Below, in pieces: positions 48,161 through 59,588 of a DNA stretch of 64,000 nucleotides. The notes under the pieces were generated by a model that saw only the letters and a program-made list of their open reading frames with translations, was not told the origin of the DNA and made no database searches. A program made the translations under genes and the position numbers. The stretch is from Panagrolaimus kolymaensis (Eukaryota > Nematoda > Chromadorea > Rhabditida > Panagrolaimidae). Location of the stretch: positions 434,001-498,000 of the forward strand of contig JAJQJQ010000072.1 of NCBI GenBank assembly GCA_028622995.1, written 5' to 3'. How positions within the stretch are numbered: the first letter of the stretch is position 1; every line of letters starts with the position of its first letter.

Positions 48161-49361
48161 TCAAGCTTCAAATTTTCGTTCATAATGACTAATTTGATAT
48201 TTAATTTCTTCATTGAGGAGATTATCATATTTACTTCGATCAAGTGTATATATTTTTTTAACATCATTTGAACCTTTTGCTGGTGATAACAATGAACCAA
48301 TATACATACTTACACTTGAAGGTAATTGTTTAATTTTGGATTGTTTGAGAGATTCTTCAGACTAAAATAAATATTATAATTTAGCAATGAATGAGGAAAA
48401 TGGAAAACAGCTTACATATGAAATAATTTTTCCAGTATTTGAACATGCATCATGATGAATTTGAACAAAATTTTCTTCAATTTCCATCTTTTTTGTTTCA
48501 TCAACTCGATCTCCAAAAGCTTTAACGATTGCAATTTGCGGAATGACGAAGTAATCAACTTTAACACGTGGTGCAACATCAAAGCGTTGTAAAACCGGCT
48601 AAAAAAACACATAATAAACCATGATAAGCATAAAAAAGAGTTTACCTTTTTAGTGTTAAATTGCAAAATTAATGGATTTTTATTAGCCGTGAGTTTAATC
48701 GTAGCTACATGTGGCTTATTTGCCAATCCATTACCAGTTGTTTTTACAGTAACTTTGTATTCACCAGGTGGCATGTTCTCAGAGGTAGAAAAAACGCATA
48801 TCTTTTGTTCATTAAATTTTGAATTTCCATAACCAGCATGAAGATGTTGCCATTTGATTGGATCACTATAATTCTTAGGTGTTTGAAGTTGACGATGAGT
48901 CAAAAATTTGGACATATTTCCACAAAAACCTTCTGGAAATCCGCCAAGTCCTTTCTTGATTGACTGAGTAGTATCCATATGAGTTAATATTTCATGAGAT
49001 GAAAGTTCTCCGATAAGCATTTTTTCTATGTGTTCTGAAGTATCATAACCCAAATAACAAATACATGATCTAAAAAGACTAACGGTTGTAAAAATATAAA
49101 GCGTAATGAACCTACGGTTTATTTACAGGACAGTTCTTTGCTTGAGCAACATAATCAACATAAAAGAAGAATGGATTATCCAAAAGTTTAAAGTTTACGT
49201 CGGAATTTGATGGAACTTGGTGAAGTTCATCTGGAATTTTCATAACTCTAAAAAGGTTTAAGGTTATACAAAGAAAGAGCTTAAAAAAATCGTTACCCTT
49301 CAACATTGATGATGATGAAACTGCTGGAAACAGCAAACAAAAGAAGAAATCTGCAAAACAT
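48161..49361 (-). CDS. Secreted orphan protein
   Basis: Five exons (49361-49297, 49247-49116, 49069-48646, 48598-48416, 48361-48161) encode 334 residues. A short signal peptide (FCRFLLLFAVSSSFI) begins the chain. The mature part has several cysteines (AKNCPV, PSCICYLGYD, GFCGNMSK, KICVF, HDACSNTG). It also has a segment of beta-strand character (PPGEYKVTVKTTGNG followed by IKLTANKNPLILQF) that could be an immunoglobulin-like or other beta-sandwich fold. No catalytic motif was seen and I do not recognise the family. Splice sites are all standard. Confidence 0.75.
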
Positions 49362-49895
49362 TGCTTTTCAACCAAATTGATGAGCGACGACGATGAGATG
49401 AGAAAAAACGTAGCAAAAATGATTGAACGACAAAATGAAAGTGAAGGATTTTTTTGCACACAAGCTTTGGCAAAAAGCTTTTATAAAATTAGCATTGAAA
49501 TCAGAAATGAGAACGAAGTCTTTCAATAAAAAAAAAGTATTCGTTTATTTTTATTTTTAGGCTATTTTTCAAAAAAGCAATTTGCTGAAGATACCTTTGT
49601 ATTTTATCTTTTTAAATGGATGCTTTGCTTTTTTTTTTGCAAAAAATAAAACCTTTTTTGTTGACTAGAAATTGCTTTATATGATACCAATGTTTTTAAC
49701 ACTAATAAGTTTTTAACTTGTGCAATTAGAACATACATTTTTTTAACGTTTGTAAAATCGTTTGCAAAAAAAATCAATGAAAGAGAAAGAAAAAACCGGC
49801 TTCTCCCAGGGAGCAAACCCCACTCTTTCAATCCTTTTGAAGAGAAGAAAAAGAAATTAGTTCAAAAAATGGTTTGATCGATATTTTTTTCATTC
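49362..49895. other. Divergent intergenic spacer
   Basis: About 0.5 kb between the start of the secreted orphan (-) and that of paralogue B (+). It is AT-rich and presumably holds both promoters. No site was recognised. Confidence 0.55.
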
Positions 49896-51248
49896 ATGAA
49901 TATTTATTATTTAGCTATATTTTTATCATTATTTTATTTATCATGTTGTAGCATTGAATTATCAATAGGTAGTTTTATTACGAGTGCAATTACAAGCAAT
50001 GATTTTAGTAAAAAAGCTGCTTCAGCATTTTATTGGGGCAAAAATATTTATAGATTTATTAAAGATATTAATAACGTCGCCGGGCAACAACCAAAAGTAA
50101 GTTCGTGTCCAACTTTACCGAAAACAATGGATATAAAATATTTTTCAGCCAAATTTAAATAAAATTTCTAACGAACTTATGGGCTTGGATCAAAGGATGC
50201 GAGAATCCTCGAAAGAATTGAAACAAATATTATTGGATCAGCATTTTCAAACAGTAAATCTTCGATATTTCGCAAATATATGCAGTTAATATTTAAATTT
50301 TAGCACATTGAATTACCAACTTTTGCTTTATACCGACACGTAACATCTTTTATTTCAAATCCAACAACAAAGATTTATGAGAATGAATTAATTGAGGCTT
50401 GTTCTCAACGACATTCGCCCAATGATATTTTAAGCGTATGATATTTTTAAAAATATTCTTCGTAAATTCCTAATTTTTAGAATTTGTTATTTTTATTACA
50501 AAAGCAATGGATTCTTCAAAGATTAAAAGAAAATACATATAAGAAAAATGCCATAATTGAAATTCAAATAGTGATAGAAAATATTATTAAAAAACTTGTT
50601 ATTACTCAAAGCCTTTGCATTGAGCTTCGATACAATGTTGATAGCGAGCCATATCGAATTGGAACTATGAATATGGTTGAAGAAATTAGGGAATTCTTTT
50701 TGAAACAAATTGAAGATTTAAAAGTAAACTTTTTTTATTTTCTGATAAAAGCAAATATAATTACTAATTTTTTTTAGGAAACTTTAATTAAACGAAACTA
50801 TCGACCATGCCCCCAAAAAGCAGCAACAAACAATCAAAATCCAAAAGAAGAATCAACTTTTGTAACAATTTTAAAATCGCCATATTATCTTCTTCGATCT
50901 CTTTATTATTTGCTATCAACCATTTTCCAGAAAATTATTTTTTCCATTTATTATTCCTTGATGTTTCTTTTCAATTGCATTAAATATGTTTTCGTTTCCA
51001 TATTTACCGCAATTTTCCACATTTTTTGTTATTTGAAAGATTTCTTAATATTAATTGTGTCATTTGTGCTTAGGATCATTGTTACAATTATAAGTCATGC
51101 TACTACAGCAGTTTCGATTGCCCTTTATTTTTTATACGATATGTTAGCGTGTTCCCTAAAACCTATGATTGTTTCTGTTTTTGTTGTAGCAATTTATGAT
51201 GATTTTTATGGAGATCAAAGAATTAGGAATGCTTTAGGATTTGAATAA
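49896..51248 (+). CDS. Membrane-tailed orphan protein, paralogue B
   Basis: Five exons (49896-50096, 50149-50253, 50304-50435, 50481-50723, 50778-51248) encode 383 residues. The family is unknown, but the first four exons parallel the gene at 34729. All four end in phase 0; exon 2 is 105 nt in both and ends in HFQT followed by a new exon starting His; exon 4 contains QSLCIELR against QSVCLQIR. The N-terminus is a signal peptide. The last exon is quite different: after a short polar linker it has about 110 residues with at least three strongly hydrophobic segments, so this member is probably membrane-inserted. It ends with a short polar DFYGDQRIRNALGFE tail. Confidence 0.8.
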
Positions 51249-52115
51249 ACTCCTCATACTGAATGTTAAATCAAACCAAAAAATGAAGTCACAAGGTTTG
51301 AGATGAATCGATAAATCCAAAAGTTGTTTATTAGCAAGATTTTAAAATTAAAAAAAATTCATAATAAACCATGACTTGATAGTAATTAAAAACATCTCAC
51401 ATCTGGTTTTTATTAATTACTATAGCTTGAAAGTAAGGGCAAAGATTTAATTTAAGAAAATATGATTTACTATCATTGAAGGAGAGTAACGAGAATTTTG
51501 AAAATGAAATTTCTTTGTTTACTTTCAAGCTGTAGTAATTAATAATTATGGAAATAAGTGTTACTATCGAATTATTTTTTTCTGCAACATTTAAATTTTA
51601 AATTTAAAAACAATTCTTACGAAAAAAAATTGATTTTCATCAGCCATTAAAAATGTGCTTTAAAAAACGAAAAATTAATTGATTCAGTTGAGAAGAATTT
51701 GTTAGTGTATAAATTCAGTATTTTTTTGTTCCATAAATACTTTAAGTTCAAACTTTTAAACAAGTCTATCAGAAAAAAATTGACTTAAAAAACATCCATT
51801 TTTAGTTTAAAGTGTTCATCGTCAATTGCAATTTTTATCCCTGAAGAAAAAAGTAATGCAATGAACCATTCTCTCTTTTTTCCTTTTTTCCGTAAGAGAA
51901 AGAGAACGAACATCAGCTGTGATGAGCTGTGAAAAAAAGAAGTTTTTTTCTTTCTTTGAAGCTCGTTGTCGTTGTTGTTGTTATTATTTTTCTTCGTTGT
52001 TATTTTTGGTGGAAATAATTCATTCAATAATTTTGTCATTTCTTTTTCAGCTTTTTTTAAATCCATATATATTATTATTTAACTTTTTTGCTTTCACTAA
52101 AATTAAAAAAAAAAT
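51249..52115. other. Intergenic region containing an inverted-repeat element
   Basis: AT-rich spacer between paralogue B and the DCAF5-like gene, occupied in part by the element at 51410-51545. No gene was seen. Confidence 0.6.
51410..51545. mobile_element. MITE-like element with 27-nt terminal inverted repeats
   Basis: Arms at 51410-51436 and 51519-51545 are inverted copies with 26 of 27 bases matching. The core of the arm is TTACTATAGCTTGAAAGTAA. The element is about 136 bp, AT-rich and non-coding, like a miniature inverted-repeat transposable element. Flanking bases are T/A-rich and a target duplication cannot be fixed. Related arm sequences occur near 61.67 kb and 62.96 kb. Confidence 0.7.
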
Positions 52116-54250
52116 ATGGAAAGTGAACAACGTCTCCCAAATTATATGACAAATTTTGATGCCTTTCATTCATTTGAACCTTGTATGTTTAGTTTATGCC
52201 ATTTTTTGATAAATAATAAGCTCAATTTTTACAGCTTCATTTTGCCTTAATGATGTCATAAATAATACAAAACGTCCCAAATTTGGTTTAAGTACAAATT
52301 GGAATATTGATTTATGTGCTATAAATGAAAGTAAACATGCATGGCAGCGTGATTTGAAAGCCCATACAAGTTGTGTAAATGCAGTTGAATTTAATAAAAC
52401 TGAAGATCTTTTTGCTACGGGTAAGCTTTTTTTCTTTGAGTGTAAAAGAATATATATTATTTGAATGTTTGAAATAATTTCAGGTGGTGATGATTTGCGG
52501 GTTTTAATTTGGAGAGTATCCAATGCATTAATAGATGAATCTCCAGCCCCTATTTCAATTATGAAGAAACGACATTTTTCTAATATTTTTGCTTTAGCAT
52601 TTACTCATGATTCTCGAAAAGTTTTATCTGCTGGAAATGATGACAGATTTTTTGTTCATGATGTTGAAACTGGAGAAATTGTACAATCTTATCGAGGATC
52701 AACGTATTATTGTCTTTCAGTTCATGTTAGCTATCTTTTATTTTTAAAAGGACTAAACTAATATAAATTATTTAAGGCAGAAAATGATAACATTGTTGCT
52801 GCTGCCACAGATAATAGTCGCATTTATCTTTATGACATTCGTGCACCACCAGATGAACCCGTTCAATGCTTACGGGAAATTGGTGAAAATTTTTGCGTTA
52901 ATTTTAATCAAAAAACTCCTTACATGATGGCCGTATGTAATAAATCCAAAGGTTTATCCGTCATTGACATTCGACATACTGATGAGTGAGATTTTTTAAT
53001 TAATTTTACATATCAATAAAACTATTTCCTCTATTTTAGTTATTGCATCCGTGCTGGTGTATCAACTCGTGGAGCCATTTATGCTTCTTGGAATGAATCG
53101 GGTGATGCATTGTTTTGCATTCGATCAGGAAAACTTCCAGTTTATTTTGATGCAAGTATTTTATCCCACTGTTCGTTAGCATAATAAAGCATTTTTAGAC
53201 AAAGAAAAAAGTTCCATTGCTTTGTAAAGATGAAAGATATCGAAATAATGTTACCATTAAATCTTGTGATTTTATTGGAAATGATTATGCCATTACTGGA
53301 AGCGATAAATGGGATATTTATTGTTGGAAAATTCCAAAAGATTATGGTTAATTTTTTTTAACTTAACAAAATATTTACTAAAATATTTGAAATTTTAGAC
53401 GATAATCTAAAAGAAAAGAAAGCTTTTGCAACACATCCTCAAGTTTCAAGCGCCTTTACAACCTTTGAAGGCCATCGCTCAATTGTTAATCATTGTCGCT
53501 ATTCAAAACGTGATGATATTATTCTAAGTTGCGGTGTGGAAAAAATTGTCAAGCTTTGGTCAGGAATAAAGCTTTCAAAATCTTATAAAAATCCCACAAG
53601 AAGAGCTGTTATGGCTGGTACACCTATGAGTGAAATAGATATGATGGATGAGGATGATTTGGAAGAAGACAATGAAGATATTCGAACTTTGCAACTTTTT
53701 GATAATTATGTAAGAATATAAAAATGTGATTATTTTAGTCAAACCATTAACATAATTTTAGATGAGAGAGGAAGGATCTAGTAATGCGTATAATACAGAT
53801 TCAGATGATAGTGTTTATTTAAATGATGAATTTGGTCCACCTGAATTTATTAATGAAGACCCACATCGGAATAGGTTGGCTTACTTTAAATCAATTCATA
53901 GATTTTTAAAAAAATATTACAGAATTAATCGTAGACATGAAGTAATCCGCCAAATGATAAACCAAATGGTTGCCGGACCTCTTTTTGCTGCATACGGTGA
54001 AGGTGATGATAGCGATGAAGATGATGATGATGATGACGACGACGATGACGACGAAGATAATGACGAAGAAATGGCAATTTTTCATTTGGATAGTGATGAT
54101 GATCTTCAAAGATATTTTCTATCTGGAAATACAAATGAAGATAGTCTTGTTTCAACTAATAATGGTGAAGTTACTGAAAGCAGTAGCGAAGAAAATACTG
54201 AGTCGACTCAACCATCTGGTGGTGGTAGCCAAGATGAACACTGTGCATAA
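52116..54250 (+). CDS. DCAF5: DCAF5-like WD40-repeat protein (CUL4-DDB1 substrate receptor)
   Basis: Eight exons (52116-52182, 52235-52420, 52484-52725, 52777-52985, 53040-53151, 53199-53346, 53399-53709, 53762-54250) encode 587 residues. WD40 repeats occupy about 50-430. Blocks shared with DCAF5 include LKAHTSCVNAVEFN, GGDDLRVLIWR, RHFSNIFALAF, LSAGNDDRFFVHDVE, LSVIDIRH, FEGHRSIVNHCRYS and CGVEKIVKLWS. DCAF proteins present substrates to the CUL4-DDB1 ubiquitin ligase in the nucleus. The C-terminal part is acidic, with an almost pure Asp/Glu run encoded at about 54008-54070, and a conserved-looking EDPHRNRLAYFKSIHRFLKK segment. Intron 5 has a GC donor (GCAAGT); a GT alternative would shift frame into a stop. 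Confidence 0.88.
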
Positions 54251-55189
54251 GATCCTCACCACTCTTAATTAAAATGTTTATTTTTGTAAGTAATGAAGAA
54301 AAAATCGGGCTTTGTAGAAGGTGCAGATAATTGGTCCTATGTCAAAAAAAATTATTATATTCCAAAATTTATTTTAAACCATTTTCTTGTTGTTTGTAAT
54401 TTTGATTATTTTGAAACGTGCATAAATAATAATTATTCATTTTATTGCGCTTTATTACATTTACACCGAGATTTAGATTGGAGAATTTTTGTTGTTTTTA
54501 GTTTTTTAATATTTCCATCAACTTTACAAATAAAATTTAGTTTTTTTCTATTCATCAAAAGTTTGTTTGTACGAAATCTATAGGCATTTATTTGATAGCT
54601 TCAAGTTTTTGGTGTATGATATTTACACAATGTTGTTATTTGTGTTAAATTCAGTAAATCGTTATTTCGGTAATAAAGCAAGATATTTTTTAAATAGCAG
54701 TGTTTGTATAAACCCCTGCTTTGGCTTTCTGCATCCATTATTAACTGTTAAAAAATACCTTTGAAAACAATAAAAAAAAGCTTTCAATTTGATAAAAGTA
54801 TTTTTTGTTTGATAACCTGGATTCTATAAAATCTCATTTTTTTTGTATCTTGATTATAACCATTCATTATCCATCAATCAGGAAGAAGAAATATGAGCCA
54901 ACCAAAAAGTTGTGGAACAAAAACACTTGAGCTGTACTTCTGAACCTTTGCACTAAATACCTCATTGTCTCATAAAAACTTTAGCTAACCTTATTGTGCG
55001 ATTTGAGCACCTAAGGTCTTGATTGAGGTCCTTAAGGCGGAAATTTACTATTATATTTTTGTTTCTTGTATATATTTTTTTGATTCTTACCAGTTCATTC
55101 TTTTCGGTTTAATAAAAAGCGGTTGATCCAAGAAATAGCTCTCTTTAGATTTATTTTATTATATATTGATTCCTTTTTAGTTTGATAAA
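54251..55189. other. Intergenic region
   Basis: 3' UTR of the DCAF5-like gene and upstream region of TRMT2A. Frames at 54293-54583 and 54567-54764 are hydrophobic, A/T-driven and unsupported. A GC-richer patch at 54880-55045 holds only very short frames. Confidence 0.55.
55171..55180 (+). other. Probable SL trans-splice acceptor of TRMT2A
   Basis: TCCTTTTTAG ends 9 nt before the start codon, with no visible upstream exon. Confidence 0.45.
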
Positions 55190-57536
55190 ATGGCATCGGA
55201 ACCAATGGAAAGTGCTGCTTCAGTTGAAAATGATGTACCATCATTAACTGAAAATCCTACTACAGAAAGTCACGAAAATGATAAGGCTCATCACCTTCTG
55301 AGTAAGCATCTTCATTTTGTTTTTCTTTATATTCATGAAAAAATTTCAGATTCTTTAGAAAATTCTTTAAGAATGCAAATAAGAAATTTACCACGATTTG
55401 TAAAGTTTCAACAATTGAAAAAGATTTTACAAAAGTAAGCATAAACTTTATTATTTTCTTTCATGATTTTCGAGGTTACATACATACTTTTTAGAAATTT
55501 GCCTTCCATCGAATTTAGAAAAGTTAAAATGGCTTCAGATAGTGCATATGTTTCATTTATGAATGCGGAAGGATTAGAAGAAGCTTTGAAAATCTTTGAT
55601 GGACTCGAAATTAAAGGCAAGAAATTAGCTTCCAAGCATGTTCAAGAAGAATCCACAGTTGTATGTTTTCATTCATTTTTGGGAATGATTTTGATTCAAA
55701 GTTTTTAGGAACGCCGACAAGGATCACCGAAACCTTTAAAATCAGCTAAAGAATTAACAACCCCATTAGCCCATTTACCTTATGAAGATCAATTGAAAGA
55801 AAAGCAAAAAGTTTCAATCAAAGTTGTAATGAATTTGAAGAAACAATGTATCATGAGTGGAATAGATAATGCTAAAAAATGGGTTCTTAAAGATTTGGTT
55901 AAGGATGTAAAAATTTAAAACTTTTCTAACACTTATATCTCATACTTTCCTTTTACAGATTATTCCTTCACCCGTTATCGAACATTACCGCAATGTAAGT
56001 TTTAGCCATCACTAATAAACCAAACTTATTACTTATTTTTAGAAATCAGAACACACTGCAGGTTATGATGAAAATGGAGAGATTTGTGTTGGATTTGTTG
56101 CTACCCGACTCCAAGATAAACAACTTACAACTGTTCCAATTTATGAATGCCAACATTTGCGTCAAAATACCCTCAATGTTAATCGGGCATTTGAAGAATA
56201 TATTCAAAATTCAGGTAAGCTTCTTGCCCTTTGTTTAAGCAATCATAATTGATTTTTTAAGGCCTTCCACCATTTCACGAATTTGAACGCAAAGGTTATT
56301 GGAAATCCCTTCTAATTAGAGATTTTTCTGCTGATTGCATGGTTATTGTTAATGTTTTTCCTTTTGATGATGAAGAACTCTTTAACAAAGTTAAACAAGA
56401 ACTTATCGAAGTTTTTATGCCATCAAACCCTATTTCAACAAAAGATTTTCGTGTCACATCATTGTATATTGCAGTTCAAAGAAATGCAAGTGATGAACCT
56501 AAACTTGAAAAACTTGCAGGTGCTTTTTTGTTTTAAATTCATATTATTTTTTTTTTAAACATCTGTCATTTTCAGGAACTCCATATGTTTATGAAAGATT
56601 ATTTAATATTAAATTTCGCATTTCTCCAAATACGTTCTTTCAAACTAATTCAATTACAACTGAAGTTCTTTATACGGCTATTGGGGATGCTTTAGGTCTT
56701 CCTAAATCAACGCCTCATTTATCGGTTATTTCTGAAGTTGAAGACTCCAATAAAGAAAGTATTATGCCAGAAAATAAGACTACTATGAGCACTGAAAATG
56801 AAGGCGAACCAACAGCTAAGGAACCAAAAATAGAAATGAAGAATGGAGACCACGATAAAGTTGAAAAAGAAGTTCAAGAAAAAAATGATAATAAAACAGA
56901 TCAATCCAACATTGATAGTGGAATCGCAGAAAAGAAACGAATTCTTCTCCTTGATATTTGTTGCGGCGCTGGAACCATTGGACTTTCATTAGCTAAGAGA
57001 GTTGAAAAAGCAGCAGCTCAAGGAAATTTCGATGGAACTTTAGGTCTTCTCGGTGTTGAATTAATTGGAGAAGCAGTTGCTGATGCTGAATTAAATGCAA
57101 GAGATAACCATCTTGCTTCTAATAGGTATTCATTGGTTTATTTACTTTAGCCCTTTACAACCTTTATTTTAGCTACCGATACATTGCTGGTAAAGCAGAA
57201 GCCATCTTTCCTTCATTAAATTTTTATGTCCCTGATTGTTTTAAAGGAACTACACAAGAAGTTAATCTTCAATCTGGTGAAATCGTAGGTGTTTTAGATC
57301 CACCAAGAGCTGGAATGTGTGATAAAGTTATTATTGGATGTCGTAAACTTGAAGAAATGAAGCGGCTTGTTTATGTTTCATGTGATCCCAATGCAGCATT
57401 AAAGAATATCATTGATTTGTGTCGTGCAACTTCAAAAAAATATGAAGGCCTTCCGTTTAATGTTACATCCATTCAACCCGTTGATATGTTTCCGATGACA
57501 AGTCATTTCGAATGGGTTATTCAATTTGATCGTTAA
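55190..57536 (+). CDS. TRMT2A: tRNA (uracil-5-)-methyltransferase, TRMT2A type
   Basis: Nine exons (55190-55301, 55350-55434, 55495-55660, 55709-55906, 55959-55994, 56043-56214, 56262-56519, 56576-57125, 57173-57536) encode 646 residues. The enzyme makes m5U at position 54 of the tRNA T-loop using SAM. An RRM-like domain lies at about 45-120 (MQIRNLPRFVKFQQLKKIL to GLEIKGKKLA), as in animal TRMT2A. The catalytic domain has FFQTN (363-367), SAM-binding LLDICCGAGTIGLSLA, LDPPRAG (from 567), and YVSCDP with the nucleophilic Cys at about 596. It ends HFEWVIQFDR, which carries the catalytic Glu. Between GDALGLP and the SAM motif is a charged low-complexity insertion of about 70 residues. Confidence 0.95.
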
Positions 57537-57951
57537 GAAACAAAGTGCCGAATAACAGTGATATTATGTTCGAGTAAGTTTTACGATTGTCATATTGTAA
57601 CTCCATGTTGTTGTTTGTATTCATTCCTTGTCAATTTTGATAAGTTGTTGTTGTTGATTTGATTTTTTATATAAAGAAATTTTTTAATTTAAAGCTTAAA
57701 TTAAACATAGAAACAAACTAAAAAAATATAAACAACACGTAATAATATCAACACAAAGGAGAAAATGGTAAAACATGAGAGATGCGCATTCACAAATGGT
57801 GGTTGTTTAGTCCAAGCAACAAAAAAAAGTTAGTACAAAAAAAGTAATAGATTATATTGCTTTTCACAACAACAATAAAAAAACAGAAAAAGAAATAACA
57901 AAAAGAAAATTCCCTGCAGCAGCACTTTCTTTAAAAAGTTGATTTATTTTA
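57537..57951. other. Convergent intergenic spacer
   Basis: AT-rich DNA between the stops of TRMT2A (+) and the NC2-alpha-like gene (-). No feature was recognised. Confidence 0.6.
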
Positions 57952-59588
57952 TTAAGCTGAAATAGCATCAGCTTTTTGTGGTTTTTGATCCTTTGAAGAC
58001 GATGATGAATTTACCATTGAATTATTATTATTTGATTGGGTAGTTATTGATGAAGACGAAGTAGTAGGTGAGGCAGAGATCATTGTTTTAGGTATAATAA
58101 TTTTTGGATTTAATGAAGGAAGAGTTTTACGTTGGGGAAGAAGTGATGGTGGAGGCATCAGAACGCGATCAAGGTCAGCTTTTGATGAAATTCCATTGTG
58201 GCCTATTGATGGGTTATAAGAAGATGTTGTCGTTGTTGATACAATTGAAACGATTGCTTGCTTCGATCTTAAAATTTAAAGTTTAGAAAATAAGACATGT
58301 AAGTAAATTACTTGTTATCTTTGTCATCCTTTCTTGGTCGACCACGTCTTCGTTTGACTAAACTTTCATCGTTCGCATTGTTTATAGCTACAGGAGCTTT
58401 AGCTGCTGTCTCTGTCATGTAAGCATTCGAATCATATGTTTCTTCTAATACTGGCAATGCTGGCGCTTCATACGTTGCTGAAGGATGTTGTAATTGTAGT
58501 GGCGTGAAATGCAATCCTTGTGGTTGCTCATCTAGTCTAAAAGAATTTAAGTCTTTGGTTATTCGCCATTAGGTTTCGCGTAATTAGCCAATTTTAAATA
58601 AAATTTTTATTTTTTTATAAGAATTTTATACAATTTTTATTAGATTTTTGATAGTTCTATCGCATCAAGTTTTCTAAAAGGTCGAAAAGCTGTAAATTTC
58701 TATGCTTAATTCTGCTTGAAGTTTTATGAATTACGCTTTTAAATGACACCAAATTTAGCGTAATTCCTCGAAACACTGATCACCACTAACTCAAATCTAT
58801 TTCTCTAATCTTTTATAAGCGTTTTTTTATGGCGAGCCATCGGATTGTCTATTTAAAGCGAATCAGTTTAATACAAAAGGATCAATCTATGTCTTATTTT
58901 GCTTAATCTAAAGTATCTTAGTTGCGAGCATTAAAAGATATTCATTTATTTCATATAAGTTGTAATTACTTCATAGTAGAATAATGTTGTTCAAAAGGTT
59001 TTGAGAATAGACCATTAGTTGGCGTTGTAACAGGTGACGATGTACTTGTAGTTGTAGCTCCTCCACCAAAATTTTTAACAACAGGTTGAAGAAATGAATA
59101 ATATGGCATTCGATTGACCGCTGTAAATCTGAAACAAAAAAGGTAAATGATAAGAGCCTTATGACAAGAGAAATAATCAAAGTATCGATTACAATATGTA
59201 AGATTTAAAAAACATACATATGAGCTGGTGATAAAGTTTTTGATACACTTTCATGCATAATATTTGCAGCATTTTCAAGCAGTTTTTCGGTAAAATGTTC
59301 CATAACAGCTCCAACTGAAAATAAAAACACTGTAAAATCCTAAAGATATTGAAAAAACAAACTTGAAACTGGCACTGAGGCAATCATACGACCTATGTCT
59401 TCATCACTTTGCATAACTTTTTTGATTCTTGTCTAAAATTCCATGAATTAGAATGAACCATCAACAACAAAAAAACAAATAAAACTTACCGGTTGGATTC
59501 TTGCAGTGCTATAACGTCGTTTTCGAATTCTTCCAGGAAGGTCGGCAGCAGAACCAGTCGTTGATGAACTTGCTCCATAAGGATCCAT
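57952..59588 (-). CDS. DRAP1: NC2-alpha/DRAP1-like histone-fold transcription regulator with AT-hook
   Basis: Six exons (59588-59490, 59432-59363, 59314-59218, 59128-58970, 58536-58312, 58267-57952) encode 321 residues. The histone fold spans about 25-95: RIQPTRIKKVMQSDEDIGRM, then VPVSIVGAVMEHFTEKLLENAANIM and KTLSPAHM. These match the RFPPARIKKIMQTDEEIG...TTSHL pattern of DRAP1. DRAP1 pairs with NC2-beta (DR1), binds TBP on promoters and blocks TFIIA/TFIIB entry. The remainder is Ser/Thr/Asn/Pro-rich. It includes KRRRGRPRKDD, an AT-hook that could add minor-groove DNA binding and that I do not recall in vertebrate DRAP1. A related CHRAC/POLE4-type histone fold is the main alternative. Confidence 0.78.

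Noticed and set aside
53906..54155. Minus-strand His/Ile-rich frames over the acidic tract
   Set aside because: They are complements of the GAT/GAC run that encodes poly-Asp in the DCAF5-like protein.
54293..54764. Two plus-strand frames after the DCAF5-like gene
   Set aside because: They start right after the stop codon, are rich in Phe/Ile/Tyr and look like 3' UTR. No splice signals tie them to a gene.
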